A DNA stretch of 64,000 nucleotides from Paenibacillus assamensis DSM 18201 (lineage in GTDB: Bacteria > Bacillota > Bacilli > Paenibacillales > Paenibacillaceae), in the NCBI RefSeq assembly GCF_000422445.1, contig NZ_KE383839.1:252321-316320 (forward strand). The letters run 5' to 3'. Under the pieces are notes generated by a model that was not told the origin of the DNA, did not search any database, and saw only the letters and a list, made by a program, of their open reading frames with translations. Of the stretch, positions 25,263-34,831 are shown piece by piece (position 1 is the stretch's first letter; each line of letters starts with the position of its first letter). A program made the translations under genes and the position numbers.

Positions 25263-25388
25263 ATGGACGATAAGCTAGTGCTGTATGAGGTTGCATTACG
25301 TGCAGTAAGTGAGGAGCGAGAGCTCAGACATGCAAGTGTTGCAGACTTCAAGGCTGCCTGGGATCATGCGATAAAATACGTTGACTAA
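25263..25388 (+). CDS. Small 41-residue protein (unknown)
   Basis: ATG 25263 has a near-perfect ribosome binding site (GAGGAGGAAG) and opens 41 codons to TAA. The protein is mostly helical and acidic (LYEVALRAVSEERELR, FKAAWDHAIKYVD). It lies 17 bp after the HAD phosphatase gene, suggesting co-transcription. Codon use looks like real coding sequence. I do not recognise a family. Confidence 0.5.
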   Translation: MDDKLVLYEVALRAVSEERELRHASVADFKAAWDHAIKYVD

Positions 25389-25475
25389 GCCCCGTTTTTC
25401 TGTAATAGTAACGAAAACCACCCAGATTAGATAGCGTTGCAAATGGTAGTATCAGAGTGGATGGAGGGGCTTTAC

Positions 25476-26165
25476 ATGAAAACGATTGGTCTCATAGGCG
25501 GCATGAGCTGGGAGTCTTCCGCGCTTTATTACCGGCTCATCAATGAGGAAGTGAAGGCACGATTAGGCGGATTGCATTCAGCTAAATGCCTCATGTACAG
25601 TGTAGATTTTGATGAAGTTGCTAGCTTTCAGTCAAACGGTGATTGGGAAGGTGCGGGTGAGCTGTTAGGAAATGCCGCTCAAGCATTGGAGCGAGCAGGC
25701 GCAGACTTTATTTTGATCGGTGCTAATACGATGCATAAGGTTATAGCTTCCGTGGAAGCTAAAATATCCATTCCTGTCTTACATATTGCTGACGCAACAG
25801 CCAATCAAATTCAGCAGGCAAACCTGAAAAAGGTAGGTTTACTTGGTACGATGTATACGATGGAACAAGATTTTATCAGCTCACGATTAGAGTTGCATGG
25901 CATTACAGTTATTGTTCCTGAGAAGGAAGAGCGGGAAATGGTTCATCGTATTATTTATGAAGAGTTATGCCGTGGTGCATTCAAGGAATCGTCAAAAGAC
26001 TACTATATTCATGTGATGAAGAAGCTAATCGAAGACGGGGCAGAAGGAATTGTGCTTGGATGTACGGAAATTGGACTGCTAGTACATGCTGACGCTATCG
26101 ATATTCCACTATTTGACACTGCGATTATCCATGCTGTAGAATCTGTGAAAATGGCATTGGAGTAG
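25476..26165 (+). CDS. Aspartate/glutamate racemase family protein (YgeA-like)
   Basis: A 230-residue protein starting MKTIGLIGGMSWESSALYYR, very like YgeA-type amino-acid racemases. The C-terminal catalytic cysteine is present in GCTEIGLLV. The N-terminal cysteine expected just before NTMHK is missing: the segment reads LIGANTMHK instead of a C-T-N-T-type motif. PLP-independent racemases need two cysteines, so this protein may have a one-base mechanism or another activity. ATG 25476 has GGAGGGG upstream. It is followed after 14 bp by a collapsed NmrA-type gene. Confidence 0.8.
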   Translation: MKTIGLIGGMSWESSALYYRLINEEVKARLGGLHSAKCLMYSVDFDEVASFQSNGDWEGAGELLGNAAQALERAGADFILIGANTMHKVIASVEAKISIPVLHIADATANQIQQANLKKVGLLGTMYTMEQDFISSRLELHGITVIVPEKEEREMVHRIIYEELCRGAFKESSKDYYIHVMKKLIEDGAEGIVLGCTEIGLLVHADAIDIPLFDTAIIHAVESVKMALE

Positions 26166-26179
26166 TAGAAGAGGGAACA

Positions 26180-26413
26180 TTGAAACAAGACATATATACA
26201 ATTGCGATAATTGGTGGGACTGGAAAGGTAGGGCGTGTCATCGTTAAGGAAGCTCTATCAGAAGGTTATAAGGTTCGCCTGCTTGCTCGGAATCCAGAGT
26301 GAGTAGCGGTTACAGAAACTGCAATGAAGCAGTTAGGCATTCGTCGAATTAGCTGCAAATTGAATTCCCTTTCTGTAGGATACATGCAGCGTAGACTGTA
26401 TATTCCTCGGTAA
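26180..26413 (+). pseudogene. Collapsed NAD(P)-binding (NmrA/SDR-like) gene
   Basis: TTG 26180 after GAGGGA opens IYTIAIIGGTGKVGRVIVKE and GYKVRLLARNPE, a clear Rossmann N-terminus, then a TGA at 26300-26302 after 40 codons. Reading through in the same frame gives AMKQLGIRRI, typical of the middle of NmrA-type proteins, and ends at 26413. The family normally has about 210-290 residues, so a large internal deletion plus a nonsense codon is the simplest reading. Confidence 0.65.
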
Positions 26414-26535
26414 GGGTTTTTTTCTAATTTTCTTCATCATTCAATCTATTGCACAGAAACATAACGCTTCTTTCCATCGTATTCATTATAAGATAGGTAT
26501 ATGGTCTTACATCTTTGGAAGGAGAGCCAATTCCC

Positions 26536-27657
26536 ATGAAAGTTGTTCTAGTAGATGATGAGAAGTTAGCGCTGCATAGCTTACATCGTCTGTTGAAAGA
26601 TTTCGACGAGATCGAGATCGTGGCTATGATTCAAGATCCACGAGAGATGCTAGCTTTAGCTCAGCGCGAAGCGATAGATGTGGTTCTTCTAGATATCGAA
26701 ATGCCAGAAATTAATGGCATGGTGTTGGCTGATAAGTTGATGGAGTTACGACCTGAGCTGCGTATTGTGTTTGTGACAGCGTACAATGAATATGCAGTTC
26801 AAGCTTTTGAGGTAAACGCTTTGGATTACTTGCTGAAGCCGGTGCAGCGCAATCGCTTGTCAGTAACGATGCAACGACTCAATAAGCAGCTTCCATCTGT
26901 AATCGAAAATAACAAGACACCACAGTATTTGTTGTGTTGTATGCAAAGTCTTTATTTACGAGATGCACAGAATCAAGTTCATTACTTTCAATGGCGTACG
27001 CTAAAGGTACAGGAACTATTTGCCTACTTGCTGCTTCATGGCGGTCAAACGGTGCACAAAGAATCGATCCTAGAAGTACTTTGGTTTGATAGTGAGCTAG
27101 ATAAAGCTTCGAATTTGCTGCACACAACGATGTATCAAGTACGACGAACATTGAAACGGTTGGATGTGGATATTCAGATTAAATATATAGACAATGGCTA
27201 TCGATTAGAAATGGGCAGCGTTTCATTAGATATGGATCAATGGGAACGAGAACTGCTAGAATCGTTACCTGTTCGTGCGTCGACTATTGATCACCATCAT
27301 AAGCTGTTTGCTCAGTACAGCGGCGATTATTTGGAAGCTTATGATTACATTTGGGCGGAAAGCGAACGCGAACGGTTGCGAGCACTCTGGCTTGTACTTG
27401 CTAAGCAGCTCGCGCAATATCATACACAGGTAGGACAATATCTTGAAGCGTTCCATTTCTATGTAAACGCGTTGGAGCGTTTTCCATTTAATGAGGAAAT
27501 TGCATGGGACGCGATGAGGCTTCAAGCTGAACTGGGAAATACATATGAAGTAAAAAAGTTGTTTGATAAGTTGAGTGAGAATCTTTCGAATGAGCTTGCA
27601 ATTGAGCCTAATACGAATATCCAGCAATGGTATGAACAATTTTTAACGCGTACATAA
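26536..27657 (+). CDS. Orphan response regulator with SARP/BTAD output domain
   Basis: A 373-residue protein. Residues 1-115 form a receiver domain (VVLVDDEKLAL, phospho-acceptor Asp in VVLLDIEMPEING, FVTAYNEYAV, YLLKPV). Residues about 140-230 form an OmpR/SARP-type winged helix (YLLLHGGQTVHKESILEVLW, TTMYQVRRTLKRL). Residues about 235-373 form a bacterial transcriptional activation domain of TPR-like helices (YSGDYLEAYDYIWAESERE). No histidine kinase gene is adjacent, so its partner is unknown. ATG 26536 follows GGAAGGAGAG. Such regulators in Bacillales control secondary metabolism or surface functions. Its target could be the large S-layer-type gene downstream, but that is speculative. Confidence 0.85.
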   Translation: MKVVLVDDEKLALHSLHRLLKDFDEIEIVAMIQDPREMLALAQREAIDVVLLDIEMPEINGMVLADKLMELRPELRIVFVTAYNEYAVQAFEVNALDYLLKPVQRNRLSVTMQRLNKQLPSVIENNKTPQYLLCCMQSLYLRDAQNQVHYFQWRTLKVQELFAYLLLHGGQTVHKESILEVLWFDSELDKASNLLHTTMYQVRRTLKRLDVDIQIKYIDNGYRLEMGSVSLDMDQWERELLESLPVRASTIDHHHKLFAQYSGDYLEAYDYIWAESERERLRALWLVLAKQLAQYHTQVGQYLEAFHFYVNALERFPFNEEIAWDAMRLQAELGNTYEVKKLFDKLSENLSNELAIEPNTNIQQWYEQFLTRT

Positions 27658-27860
27658 TTTGTATAAACCGCTCTTAATATCTATCCAATCGATGAATCAA
27701 CAAGGCACTATACGGGAACAGGTGGATTCTATCGAAAAATCTATGTAGATAAATATTGAGAATGTGACTGCTTTTGATTATCATTTCAAATAAATGGATG
27801 AATGCTTTTTCTTTTAATTATGAACATATGTTGCTAATATAGATAAGCTGGACAAGTAGG

Positions 27861-27909
27861 AAAGCCGCCTTCCATGTGATCATCAATCGATGATGGAGGG
27901 GGCTTTTTT
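27861..27909 (+). terminator. Strong rho-independent terminator before the S-layer protein gene
   Basis: AGCCGCCTTCCAT...ATCATC pairs with GATGATGGAGGGGGCT, followed by TTTTTT. It probably ends the response-regulator transcript. Confidence 0.85.
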
Positions 27910-28003
27910 GATTTGCAAAAAAAAGCTAATGTACAGTAATTGTTCAGTTATGAATGTTACTATATGTGTCGCTCCCAGCAGTTGTATAGAAGGAGTAGAA
28001 TCA

Positions 28004-31000
28004 ATGAAAGAACTGCAACCGAGAAAGACAAGTTTGAAAAGAAAGGGGGCATTCGGAAAACGGCTTGGAGCACTTTTAATGACCTTTGTATTGCTCTGCG
28101 GACAGCTCATGGTTCCTTTAACACCAGTTAATGCGGCATCCACATCATCCATTGCTGGAGGAACATTTTTTGTTGACTCTGATAACTGGGGTGGCGGGGC
28201 AAGTAACGCTGCGGCTGACGGGGATTTGGATGTTGGTTTGAAAAATCAAAATAAACCTGGTGATATTTATAGCAAGTATCCAGTTGAGTTTAAAATACCA
28301 AACGTAAACAAACTTCCTACGAAAAGTGCACAGCTGCTCATTCGAGCATTGGATGTGGATGAATATAATGTGGCCGCTGGCACCAATGGGGAGTGGGATC
28401 GTGTTTATTTTTCATCAAATGCGAATGATATTTCTTTTGGTAAAGCCTACACAGTTTGGCCTAAAACCACAAAATGGACGAACAATATTGCAGGATCGGG
28501 TATTGCTCCTAATGGACAAGGGTACAAAAATGAGATTACGCAAGCAGCCTATCTAGGTGCTTTGTCAGGGCAAGACACCAAATGGAATACGACTGTGTTG
28601 AATTTCCAACCAAATGAATTCCATCGTATTGCTCAGGGAGACAACTATGTAGGGATTACGATTCACCATTATTATCAAGATATGCGCTCGGATGCACCTA
28701 ACACGAACTGGCAAATGACGGTGGACTGGGCACAGCTAATCATTGATGGCGGTTCTCGTGAAGCTGCTGAGATTACGCAAGCAGACCTAAAAGTAGAACG
28801 AGGCAAAGTGACGATTGATACAGGCTTTATTCCGAAAGTGCCTGGAGATTATTCCATGGAAGTCAATGTCATCGAGAAATCAAAAGTAGGTAATCAAGAG
28901 GTAGAACGAAATCTAGGTATTTCTCAGAAACTGTTCCCGGGAGCAGATGCAGGCAAGACAGAGAACTGGAACAACATCGTTATTACCGATAGAACGATAG
29001 ATCCTTCTAAGGAATATGTCGTCAATGTTATTTTGTTCGAAGATCGTGGCAATGGGCGAAAGGCAGAAGGGTATACAAATGCGGGCGAAGCTCAGCATGT
29101 TGTAACTTTCTCGACACATGATCCACTGGTAGCTGATATTGCAAAGTCGGGTTATCGTTCTGCTCCGACAGCGTTCTCGGCAGATGACTTCAAGTCAAAG
29201 TATTTCAAAATAAACGGTGGCGCTCCTAACGGGGACAACTTGCAAAGTGTGAAGATCGTAACGCTGCCAGATCCGGTAAAAGGACAGCTTCAATTAGACG
29301 GTATAGCGGTAACAGCTAATCAGCTTATTCCTGTGAATGAGTTGAACAAACTCACTTTTGTACCAGTGGCAGCTGGGTTTGACGGTACGGTTGAATTCCT
29401 GTGGAATGGATACAACGGGACGAAGTTTGCCGTAGATGTTGCCCTAGTTACAGTCAATAGTTCACCTGAAGTAAAGGATATTCGCAAAGTTATGAAAGCA
29501 GGAGATGCGGAGCTTCCATTTACGAAGGCAGGAGATTTTGCACCGAATTATATCGATCCAGGTAATGAACCGCTTGAAAAAATGCGCATCGAAACACTCC
29601 CTGATTCTACAAAAGGGAAGCTGGTGATCGTTCCTTCATCTGGTGCAGCCGTAGATGTAGTGGCAGGGCAAGAGATTGAAGCGGCTGACATCGATCGATT
29701 GAAGTTCATTCCAGCCCCGGATGCTGTAGGTATCGTCGATTTCAAATGGAGCGGATCGGATGGATTGCAATATCCACTTGAATCCAAAACGGTAACGATT
29801 GTTATTAATACACCTCCTGTTGTAGGTCAAGTGAACAAGTCCGGCACGATAGGTGCAACGATTGATTTTGCAACAACAGATTTTTCAGCAGCTCCTGCTT
29901 ATACCGATAAAGATGGTGATCTGCTAGAAAAAGTTCAACTTCTGGTTCCGCCTGACTTAGCGAACAAGGGAAGATTGAAATATACGTCCAGCGTAACTGG
30001 TGCAGTATATCTAAACCCTGGTAGTGCGGTAATATTAACAGCGGCAGAGCTAGGCAGCTTACAATTCGAAACATCTCCTACATTGCCGGATGGCAGCACT
30101 GTGGTGATTCCATGGCTTGGATTTGATGGTATGCATCAATCCGAGCAATCAGGAAGCATCAACATTTCTTACAATGGTATTCCTGTTGCGGAGTCTGTAA
30201 CCGTTGATGCTGATGAAGGTCAATCGTCCGTTTCTATCGTATTGCTTGGAACGGATCGTGAGAGCGTAACGGGAATTACGTATGGAATTGCTGCACCTCC
30301 CAAGAATGGGGTATTGACGATAGATCCATCTGATCCAACAGGTGCGACTTGGATGTATACACCGAACGCTGGTTTTACATATGGTCAAGATAGCTTTACT
30401 TATATTGTCACTGACCCAGATGGTAATACGAGCGTGTCACCTGGAACGGTAGCCATTACAATCCATAAAGCATTAAATGGATGGACAGGGGATAAGCAAG
30501 AAGGTGATTCGGATCCAGCTAGAGCGATTCCTAATCAGCCGTTGAAACTTTCTGCTGTGAGTACCATTGCCGCGGAGGGTGTAACTGCTGTAGTTGATGG
30601 TACTTCTGTTTCACTTAAGCTTACCAATGCAGCTACTTGGGCTGTAGATGGCTATAAGAAATGGGAGAGCCGTGATTATATTGTTCCTACATCCTTAATC
30701 GGAGGATTGCATTCGGTAACGTATACAGCAGTGAATGGAATTGGTACAGTTATTCAATCTGAGGCCGCTGACAAACTCGCTGACAATACGTTCAAGGTGC
30801 CGAGTTCTAGCCTAACCCTTACAGCTGATCCAGCTAGTATTTTGGGAGATGGTAAGTCTTCCACGGTACTGACGGCAAAACTTCAAGATGAGAGCGGGAT
30901 GCCTTTAGCGGGTGTTGAGGTCGTATTCAGTGCTCCGTCGAACACTGGTCAATTTATTGGTGGCAATAAAGCAGTAACGAATGCAGAAGGAATTGCGCAA

Positions 31001-33133
31001 GTAACGTATCAATCTGCAAAGATTACTGGCGTAGCTCCACAAGAAATTCCGCTTAAAGCGACCGTAAATGACACCAAGCTTGGATTAGCTGCGGAAAAGG
31101 AAATTAAGATTACGTTCATGCCGGCTTCCATTAAAGGCGTTGTGACATCAGGTGACAGCAATAAGCCAGTGGCAGGCGCAAGTGTTAGAGTAACGCTTGA
31201 TCTGAATGGCGATGGCATAATCACACCAGGTGCAGATTTTGATGAAACGGTTAAAACGGATCAACATGGTGCGTATAGCGTCGTAGTTCCGAAAGGCGAT
31301 GTGATTTATGATTTAACGGTCACACAGCATGTCATGATCGGTGGCGAGTCAACGCCAGTTAGCTACAAGCAAAAGGCGCCAGTTGGCGAGGTGACTGGAG
31401 CAGGCAATCAAAGCTTCGATTCGGATAGAACGGCGACAGGTATCATCTTGTTCAAGCAGTCGAATGGAAATACGTCTGTACTAGCTCCAGAAGTACTTAA
31501 CAAAGCTAGCGTTTACCTGAAGAAACAAGATGGTACATACGTGATGCACAATGGAGCGCCAAAAGCGTTCCAACTGCAAGGACAAGGCGTATTTCATGCT
31601 GATGGTATCGCAATCGGTGAATATGAGCTAGAGGTGCGCTATGAAGTAGTACCTGGTCAATCTATCATTATGAGCCGAGCTCCTGTTAAAGTAACAGCAT
31701 CAGGGGAAATGAATATTTCCACTGAGTTGATTGATCCATACGGAACAATTACAGATGCAGTTACGAATAAAGTCATTGAAGGTGCGAAAGTTACCCTTCA
31801 ATACGCGAACACGCGGAGAAATATTGCAAAAGGTCTTGTTCCTGTAGAAGGCGTCAAGCTGCCTGCAATTGCAGGGTTTGCACCGAACGATAACGCAAGT
31901 CCTGTACAATTGAGCGATGCTAACGGTTTCTATGCTTATATGGTTTATCCAGAGACGGATTATGTTCTGCTTGTTACAAAGAGTGGATATGAATCTTATA
32001 CAAGTCCCGTATTGTCCGTTGAATGGGAAATTGTGCGGCATGATCTTCAAATGAAGCCGATTAACAGCGGTAATGGCAGTAATGATAATAACGGCGGCAA
32101 TACGGTTACACCTGTTCCGACACCGGATCCAACGACGAAACTCGCGCTTCAAATGGAGATTGATAAGAACAAAGTAAAAGAAGGGGAGAAATCCCATCTA
32201 ACGATTCATTATAAGAACGTATCTACAAGCACAGTTTCTACCGCGGAAGTTCGCATCACGCTTCCTGAAGGAGTTGTCGTTGTAGATGCTGCTGGCGGAA
32301 CTGTAACGGGAAATACAATTGTATGGAAAGTGTCTAATCTTCCCGGTGGTAAGAGCGACAGCTTCAAACCGGTGATTCAATGGCCGCAAATGAAAGCAGC
32401 GGACACGATCTTCGACATTCACGGTGAATTTGCTGTTATTGGCACTAATGACAATAAGGCCAAAGCAGTCATTAAAGTGAACGTGTTCTCTGATCGCTTC
32501 GGTACGCTTGAGCACCCACGTTATATCGTTGGTTTCCCAGATAAAGAGTTCAAACCTTATGGATATTTGACTCGTGCGGAACTTGCAGCTATCGTAGCAC
32601 GCCTCACAGAACCGGGAGTTGTTAGCAGCGACACGCTAACCTATACGGATATTCGTTCAGGGCATTGGGCGACTAATTCGATTAAAATTGCAACAAAACA
32701 CGGTTATTTCAGTGGATATAAGGACAACACTTTCCGTCCAGATGCGCCAGTTACGCGTGGGGAGCTTGCTTCTGTTATGGCTCGTTTCTTGAAGCTTGAA
32801 ATATACCCGCCTGTTTCGCATCATTTTGCCGATACGTCCAAGCATTGGGCGGGGAACACGATCGAAGCGCTATATAGCGGTAGATTCCTTGGTGGATATA
32901 CAGATGGGACGTTTAAGCCAACTCAAAAAATTAATCGCGTAGAAGCGGTTACGATGATAAACCGCATGCTCTATCGCGGTCCATTGAAAGGCCTTGACCC
33001 TCTGTTCCCAGACATGCCGACAAGCCATTGGGGCTTTGGCGATGTTCAAGAAGCAACCGTATCGCATGAATCGACACGCAATGCAGACGGTAGTGAAACG
33101 TGGAAAAGGACGTTGAACAGCCCAATTAAGTAG
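28004..33133 (+). CDS. Large S-layer-anchored surface protein with Ig-like, CarboxypepD-like, DUF11-like and SLH domains
   Basis: A 1709-residue exported protein. Residues 1-44 are a signal peptide (basic N-terminus, RLGALLMTFVLLCGQ, cleavage near VNA-AS). Then come an unrecognised N-terminal domain and repeated cadherin/tandem-95-like modules with recurring EKMRIETLPDSTKGKL and NSSPEVKDI patterns. A VCBS-like unit (DSFTYIVTDPDGNTS) lies near 725-820, a Big_1/invasin-like domain (GKSSTVLTAKLQDESGMPL) near 930-1035, and two CarboxypepD-regulatory-like folds near 1040-1110 and 1240-1345. A DUF11-like domain follows near 1380-1490, and three SLH repeats (FKPYGYLTRAELAAIVARL, GYKDNTFRPDAPVTRGELA, GYTDGTFKPTQKINRVEAV) finish the chain. 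The SLH repeats bind pyruvylated secondary wall polymer. ATG 28004 has AAGGAG 8 nt upstream. It is likely an adhesin or scaffold. No enzyme domain is visible. Confidence 0.88.
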   Translation: MKELQPRKTSLKRKGAFGKRLGALLMTFVLLCGQLMVPLTPVNAASTSSIAGGTFFVDSDNWGGGASNAAADGDLDVGLKNQNKPGDIYSKYPVEFKIPNVNKLPTKSAQLLIRALDVDEYNVAAGTNGEWDRVYFSSNANDISFGKAYTVWPKTTKWTNNIAGSGIAPNGQGYKNEITQAAYLGALSGQDTKWNTTVLNFQPNEFHRIAQGDNYVGITIHHYYQDMRSDAPNTNWQMTVDWAQLIIDGGSREAAEITQADLKVERGKVTIDTGFIPKVPGDYSMEVNVIEKSKVGNQEVERNLGISQKLFPGADAGKTENWNNIVITDRTIDPSKEYVVNVILFEDRGNGRKAEGYTNAGEAQHVVTFSTHDPLVADIAKSGYRSAPTAFSADDFKSKYFKINGGAPNGDNLQSVKIVTLPDPVKGQLQLDGIAVTANQLIPVNELNKLTFVPVAAGFDGTVEFLWNGYNGTKFAVDVALVTVNSSPEVKDIRKVMKAGDAELPFTKAGDFAPNYIDPGNEPLEKMRIETLPDSTKGKLVIVPSSGAAVDVVAGQEIEAADIDRLKFIPAPDAVGIVDFKWSGSDGLQYPLESKTVTIVINTPPVVGQVNKSGTIGATIDFATTDFSAAPAYTDKDGDLLEKVQLLVPPDLANKGRLKYTSSVTGAVYLNPGSAVILTAAELGSLQFETSPTLPDGSTVVIPWLGFDGMHQSEQSGSINISYNGIPVAESVTVDADEGQSSVSIVLLGTDRESVTGITYGIAAPPKNGVLTIDPSDPTGATWMYTPNAGFTYGQDSFTYIVTDPDGNTSVSPGTVAITIHKALNGWTGDKQEGDSDPARAIPNQPLKLSAVSTIAAEGVTAVVDGTSVSLKLTNAATWAVDGYKKWESRDYIVPTSLIGGLHSVTYTAVNGIGTVIQSEAADKLADNTFKVPSSSLTLTADPASILGDGKSSTVLTAKLQDESGMPLAGVEVVFSAPSNTGQFIGGNKAVTNAEGIAQVTYQSAKITGVAPQEIPLKATVNDTKLGLAAEKEIKITFMPASIKGVVTSGDSNKPVAGASVRVTLDLNGDGIITPGADFDETVKTDQHGAYSVVVPKGDVIYDLTVTQHVMIGGESTPVSYKQKAPVGEVTGAGNQSFDSDRTATGIILFKQSNGNTSVLAPEVLNKASVYLKKQDGTYVMHNGAPKAFQLQGQGVFHADGIAIGEYELEVRYEVVPGQSIIMSRAPVKVTASGEMNISTELIDPYGTITDAVTNKVIEGAKVTLQYANTRRNIAKGLVPVEGVKLPAIAGFAPNDNASPVQLSDANGFYAYMVYPETDYVLLVTKSGYESYTSPVLSVEWEIVRHDLQMKPINSGNGSNDNNGGNTVTPVPTPDPTTKLALQMEIDKNKVKEGEKSHLTIHYKNVSTSTVSTAEVRITLPEGVVVVDAAGGTVTGNTIVWKVSNLPGGKSDSFKPVIQWPQMKAADTIFDIHGEFAVIGTNDNKAKAVIKVNVFSDRFGTLEHPRYIVGFPDKEFKPYGYLTRAELAAIVARLTEPGVVSSDTLTYTDIRSGHWATNSIKIATKHGYFSGYKDNTFRPDAPVTRGELASVMARFLKLEIYPPVSHHFADTSKHWAGNTIEALYSGRFLGGYTDGTFKPTQKINRVEAVTMINRMLYRGPLKGLDPLFPDMPTSHWGFGDVQEATVSHESTRNADGSETWKRTLNSPIK

Positions 33134-33220
33134 GAAATTAAGGTAAGGTTACAACCCGAGAATGAAAACACATCCGGCAGCGATTGATTTGGAATCGCGG
33201 TGCTTCATTCTTGAATAAAA

Positions 33221-33259
33221 TGGAAAGGCGTCCCTCCTTTGTGTGAGGGGCGCCATTTT
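33221..33259 (+). terminator. Terminator after the SLH-domain gene
   Basis: GGCGTCCCTC pairs with GAGGGGCGCC and is followed by ATTTTT. The 200 bp that follow, up to the oxalate decarboxylase gene, hold no recognised feature. Confidence 0.85.
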
Positions 33260-33482
33260 TGTGCGAGCGAAAGGACACAAACAAAAACTATTTAGCGAGA
33301 CAAAGCGTAGCATTTGCGAAATGAAATCTTTCTTTGTCTCAACTATTAACTGGGAGCTTTCCATTAGCGATTCATGATGCTTAGGTTACTTTCAATTTAC
33401 CGTCGGAACACATAATGTCCATGTTGTACATCATAATTTGTATAAATCGCTGATCGTGAGAAGAGAGAGGTGGGAATGCCTC

Positions 33483-34691
33483 ATGAATGATATCCCTGAT
33501 ATCCCTCATCAACATAGAAAGATACCTATTCCACAACCGATTCGCAGCGATGGAGCGGGCGCGACCGATCTAGGTCCTCGCAACATCATGCTCGATATGC
33601 AAAATCCAGATATGCTTGTCCCGCCAGCGACCGATGCGGGAACGATGCCTAATATGAGATTTTCTTTTTCCGATGCGCCTATGCAGTTGAATCATGGTGG
33701 CTGGTCGCGGCAAGTAACGATTCGAGAACTTCCAATTGCGACAACGATAGCAGGAGTAAATATGCGGCTAACTCCAGGCGGCGTGCGTGAGCTGCATTGG
33801 CATACACAAGCGGAATGGTCTTTTATGATTCTGGGAAGAGCTCGAATTACGGCGGTCGATCAAGATGGGCGTAATTTTATCGCGGACGTTGGTCCAGGTG
33901 ATTTATGGTACTTCCCACCTGGAATTCCTCATTCTATTCAAGGCTTAGAGGAAGGTTGCGAATTTTTGCTTGTATTTGACGATGGGCATTTCTCAGATTT
34001 TGATACGTTATCGATTTCAGATTGGTTTGCTCATACACCGAAGGATGTGTTATCTGCTAATTTCGGTGTGCCGGAAAGTGCCTTTGCAAACATACCGAAA
34101 GAGCAAAGATACATTTTCCAAGCAGCAGTGCCCGGACCAATTGATTCACAAGCTGTACCAGACCCATTTGGTACGGTGCCAAAAACATTCGCTCATCGAC
34201 TCCTAGCACAAACTCCATTAGTTACACCCGGGGGCAGCGTTCGTATCGTTGACTCCACCAATTTTCCTATTTCCGTAAAGATTGCAGCAGCTTTAGTAGA
34301 AGTCAAACCGGGGGCCATGCGTGAACTGCATTGGCACCCCAATAATGATGAATGGCAATATTACTTGTCAGGAACGGGGCGCATGACGGTATTTGCAGCA
34401 AATGGGGTTGCGCGAACCTTTAACGTACGGGCTGGTGATGTAGGGTATGTGCCATTTGCAAATGGCCACTATGTGCAGAACACTGGCGATCAAAGTCTTT
34501 GGTTTCTTGAAATATTTAAGAGCGATCGATTTGCAGATGTGTCCTTGAATCAATGGATGGCACTAACCCCGCGTCAACTTGTAGAAGACAATTTACAAGT
34601 AGGACCTGAGTTAATGAATGCTTTGCGTAAAGAGAAGTATCCGGTCGTGAAATATCCTGGATTTTCGTATTATCCAAGGAAAGGGAAATAA
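33483..34691 (+). CDS. oxdC: Bicupin oxalate decarboxylase family protein
   Basis: A 402-residue bicupin. Each cupin keeps its Mn ligands: [15 protein letters not shown] with [10 protein letters not shown] in domain 1, and [15 protein letters not shown] with [10 protein letters not shown] in domain 2. Oxalate decarboxylases convert oxalate to formate and CO2. In Bacillus OxdC the flexible lid SENST carries the Glu that sets decarboxylase versus oxidase activity. Here the equivalent stretch after FDDGHF reads SDFDT, so that Glu is Asp and the lid differs. ATG 33483 lies after GAGAGGTGGG. Activity towards oxalate is therefore likely but not certain. It is a single gene with a terminator. Confidence 0.82.
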   Translation: MNDIPDIPHQHRKIPIPQPIRSDGAGATDLGPRNIMLDMQNPDMLVPPATDAGTMPNMRFSFSDAPMQLNHGGWSRQVTIRELPIATTIAGVNMRLTPGGVRELHWHTQAEWSFMILGRARITAVDQDGRNFIADVGPGDLWYFPPGIPHSIQGLEEGCEFLLVFDDGHFSDFDTLSISDWFAHTPKDVLSANFGVPESAFANIPKEQRYIFQAAVPGPIDSQAVPDPFGTVPKTFAHRLLAQTPLVTPGGSVRIVDSTNFPISVKIAAALVEVKPGAMRELHWHPNNDEWQYYLSGTGRMTVFAANGVARTFNVRAGDVGYVPFANGHYVQNTGDQSLWFLEIFKSDRFADVSLNQWMALTPRQLVEDNLQVGPELMNALRKEKYPVVKYPGFSYYPRKGK

Positions 34692-34710
34692 ATAAGTATT
34701 ATGCTTGAAG

Positions 34711-34738
34711 AGCCGCAGGGAATCTGCGGCTTATTTTG
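34711..34738 (+). terminator. Terminator after the oxalate decarboxylase gene
   Basis: GCCGCAG-GGAAT-CTGCGGC followed by TTATTTT. Confidence 0.85.
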
Positions 34739-34831
34739 CATGAGCTCAGGGGTAAATTAAAGATGTTTGCTCGTCGACGGTTCTCCTTATGTAGTTGAAA
34801 TAAGCAAGTATATCATATAAAATACAATCAT

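Noticed and set aside
27890-28003. Upstream extension of the SLH protein by 38 residues
   Set aside because: It begins inside the terminator hairpin, and AAGGAG with correct spacing points to ATG 28004, which also gives a proper signal peptide.
31700-32515. Long minus-strand open frames opposite the SLH protein gene
   Set aside because: They lie antisense to a clearly coding frame with domain matches, have no ribosome binding sites, and their compositions look like coding-strand shadows.
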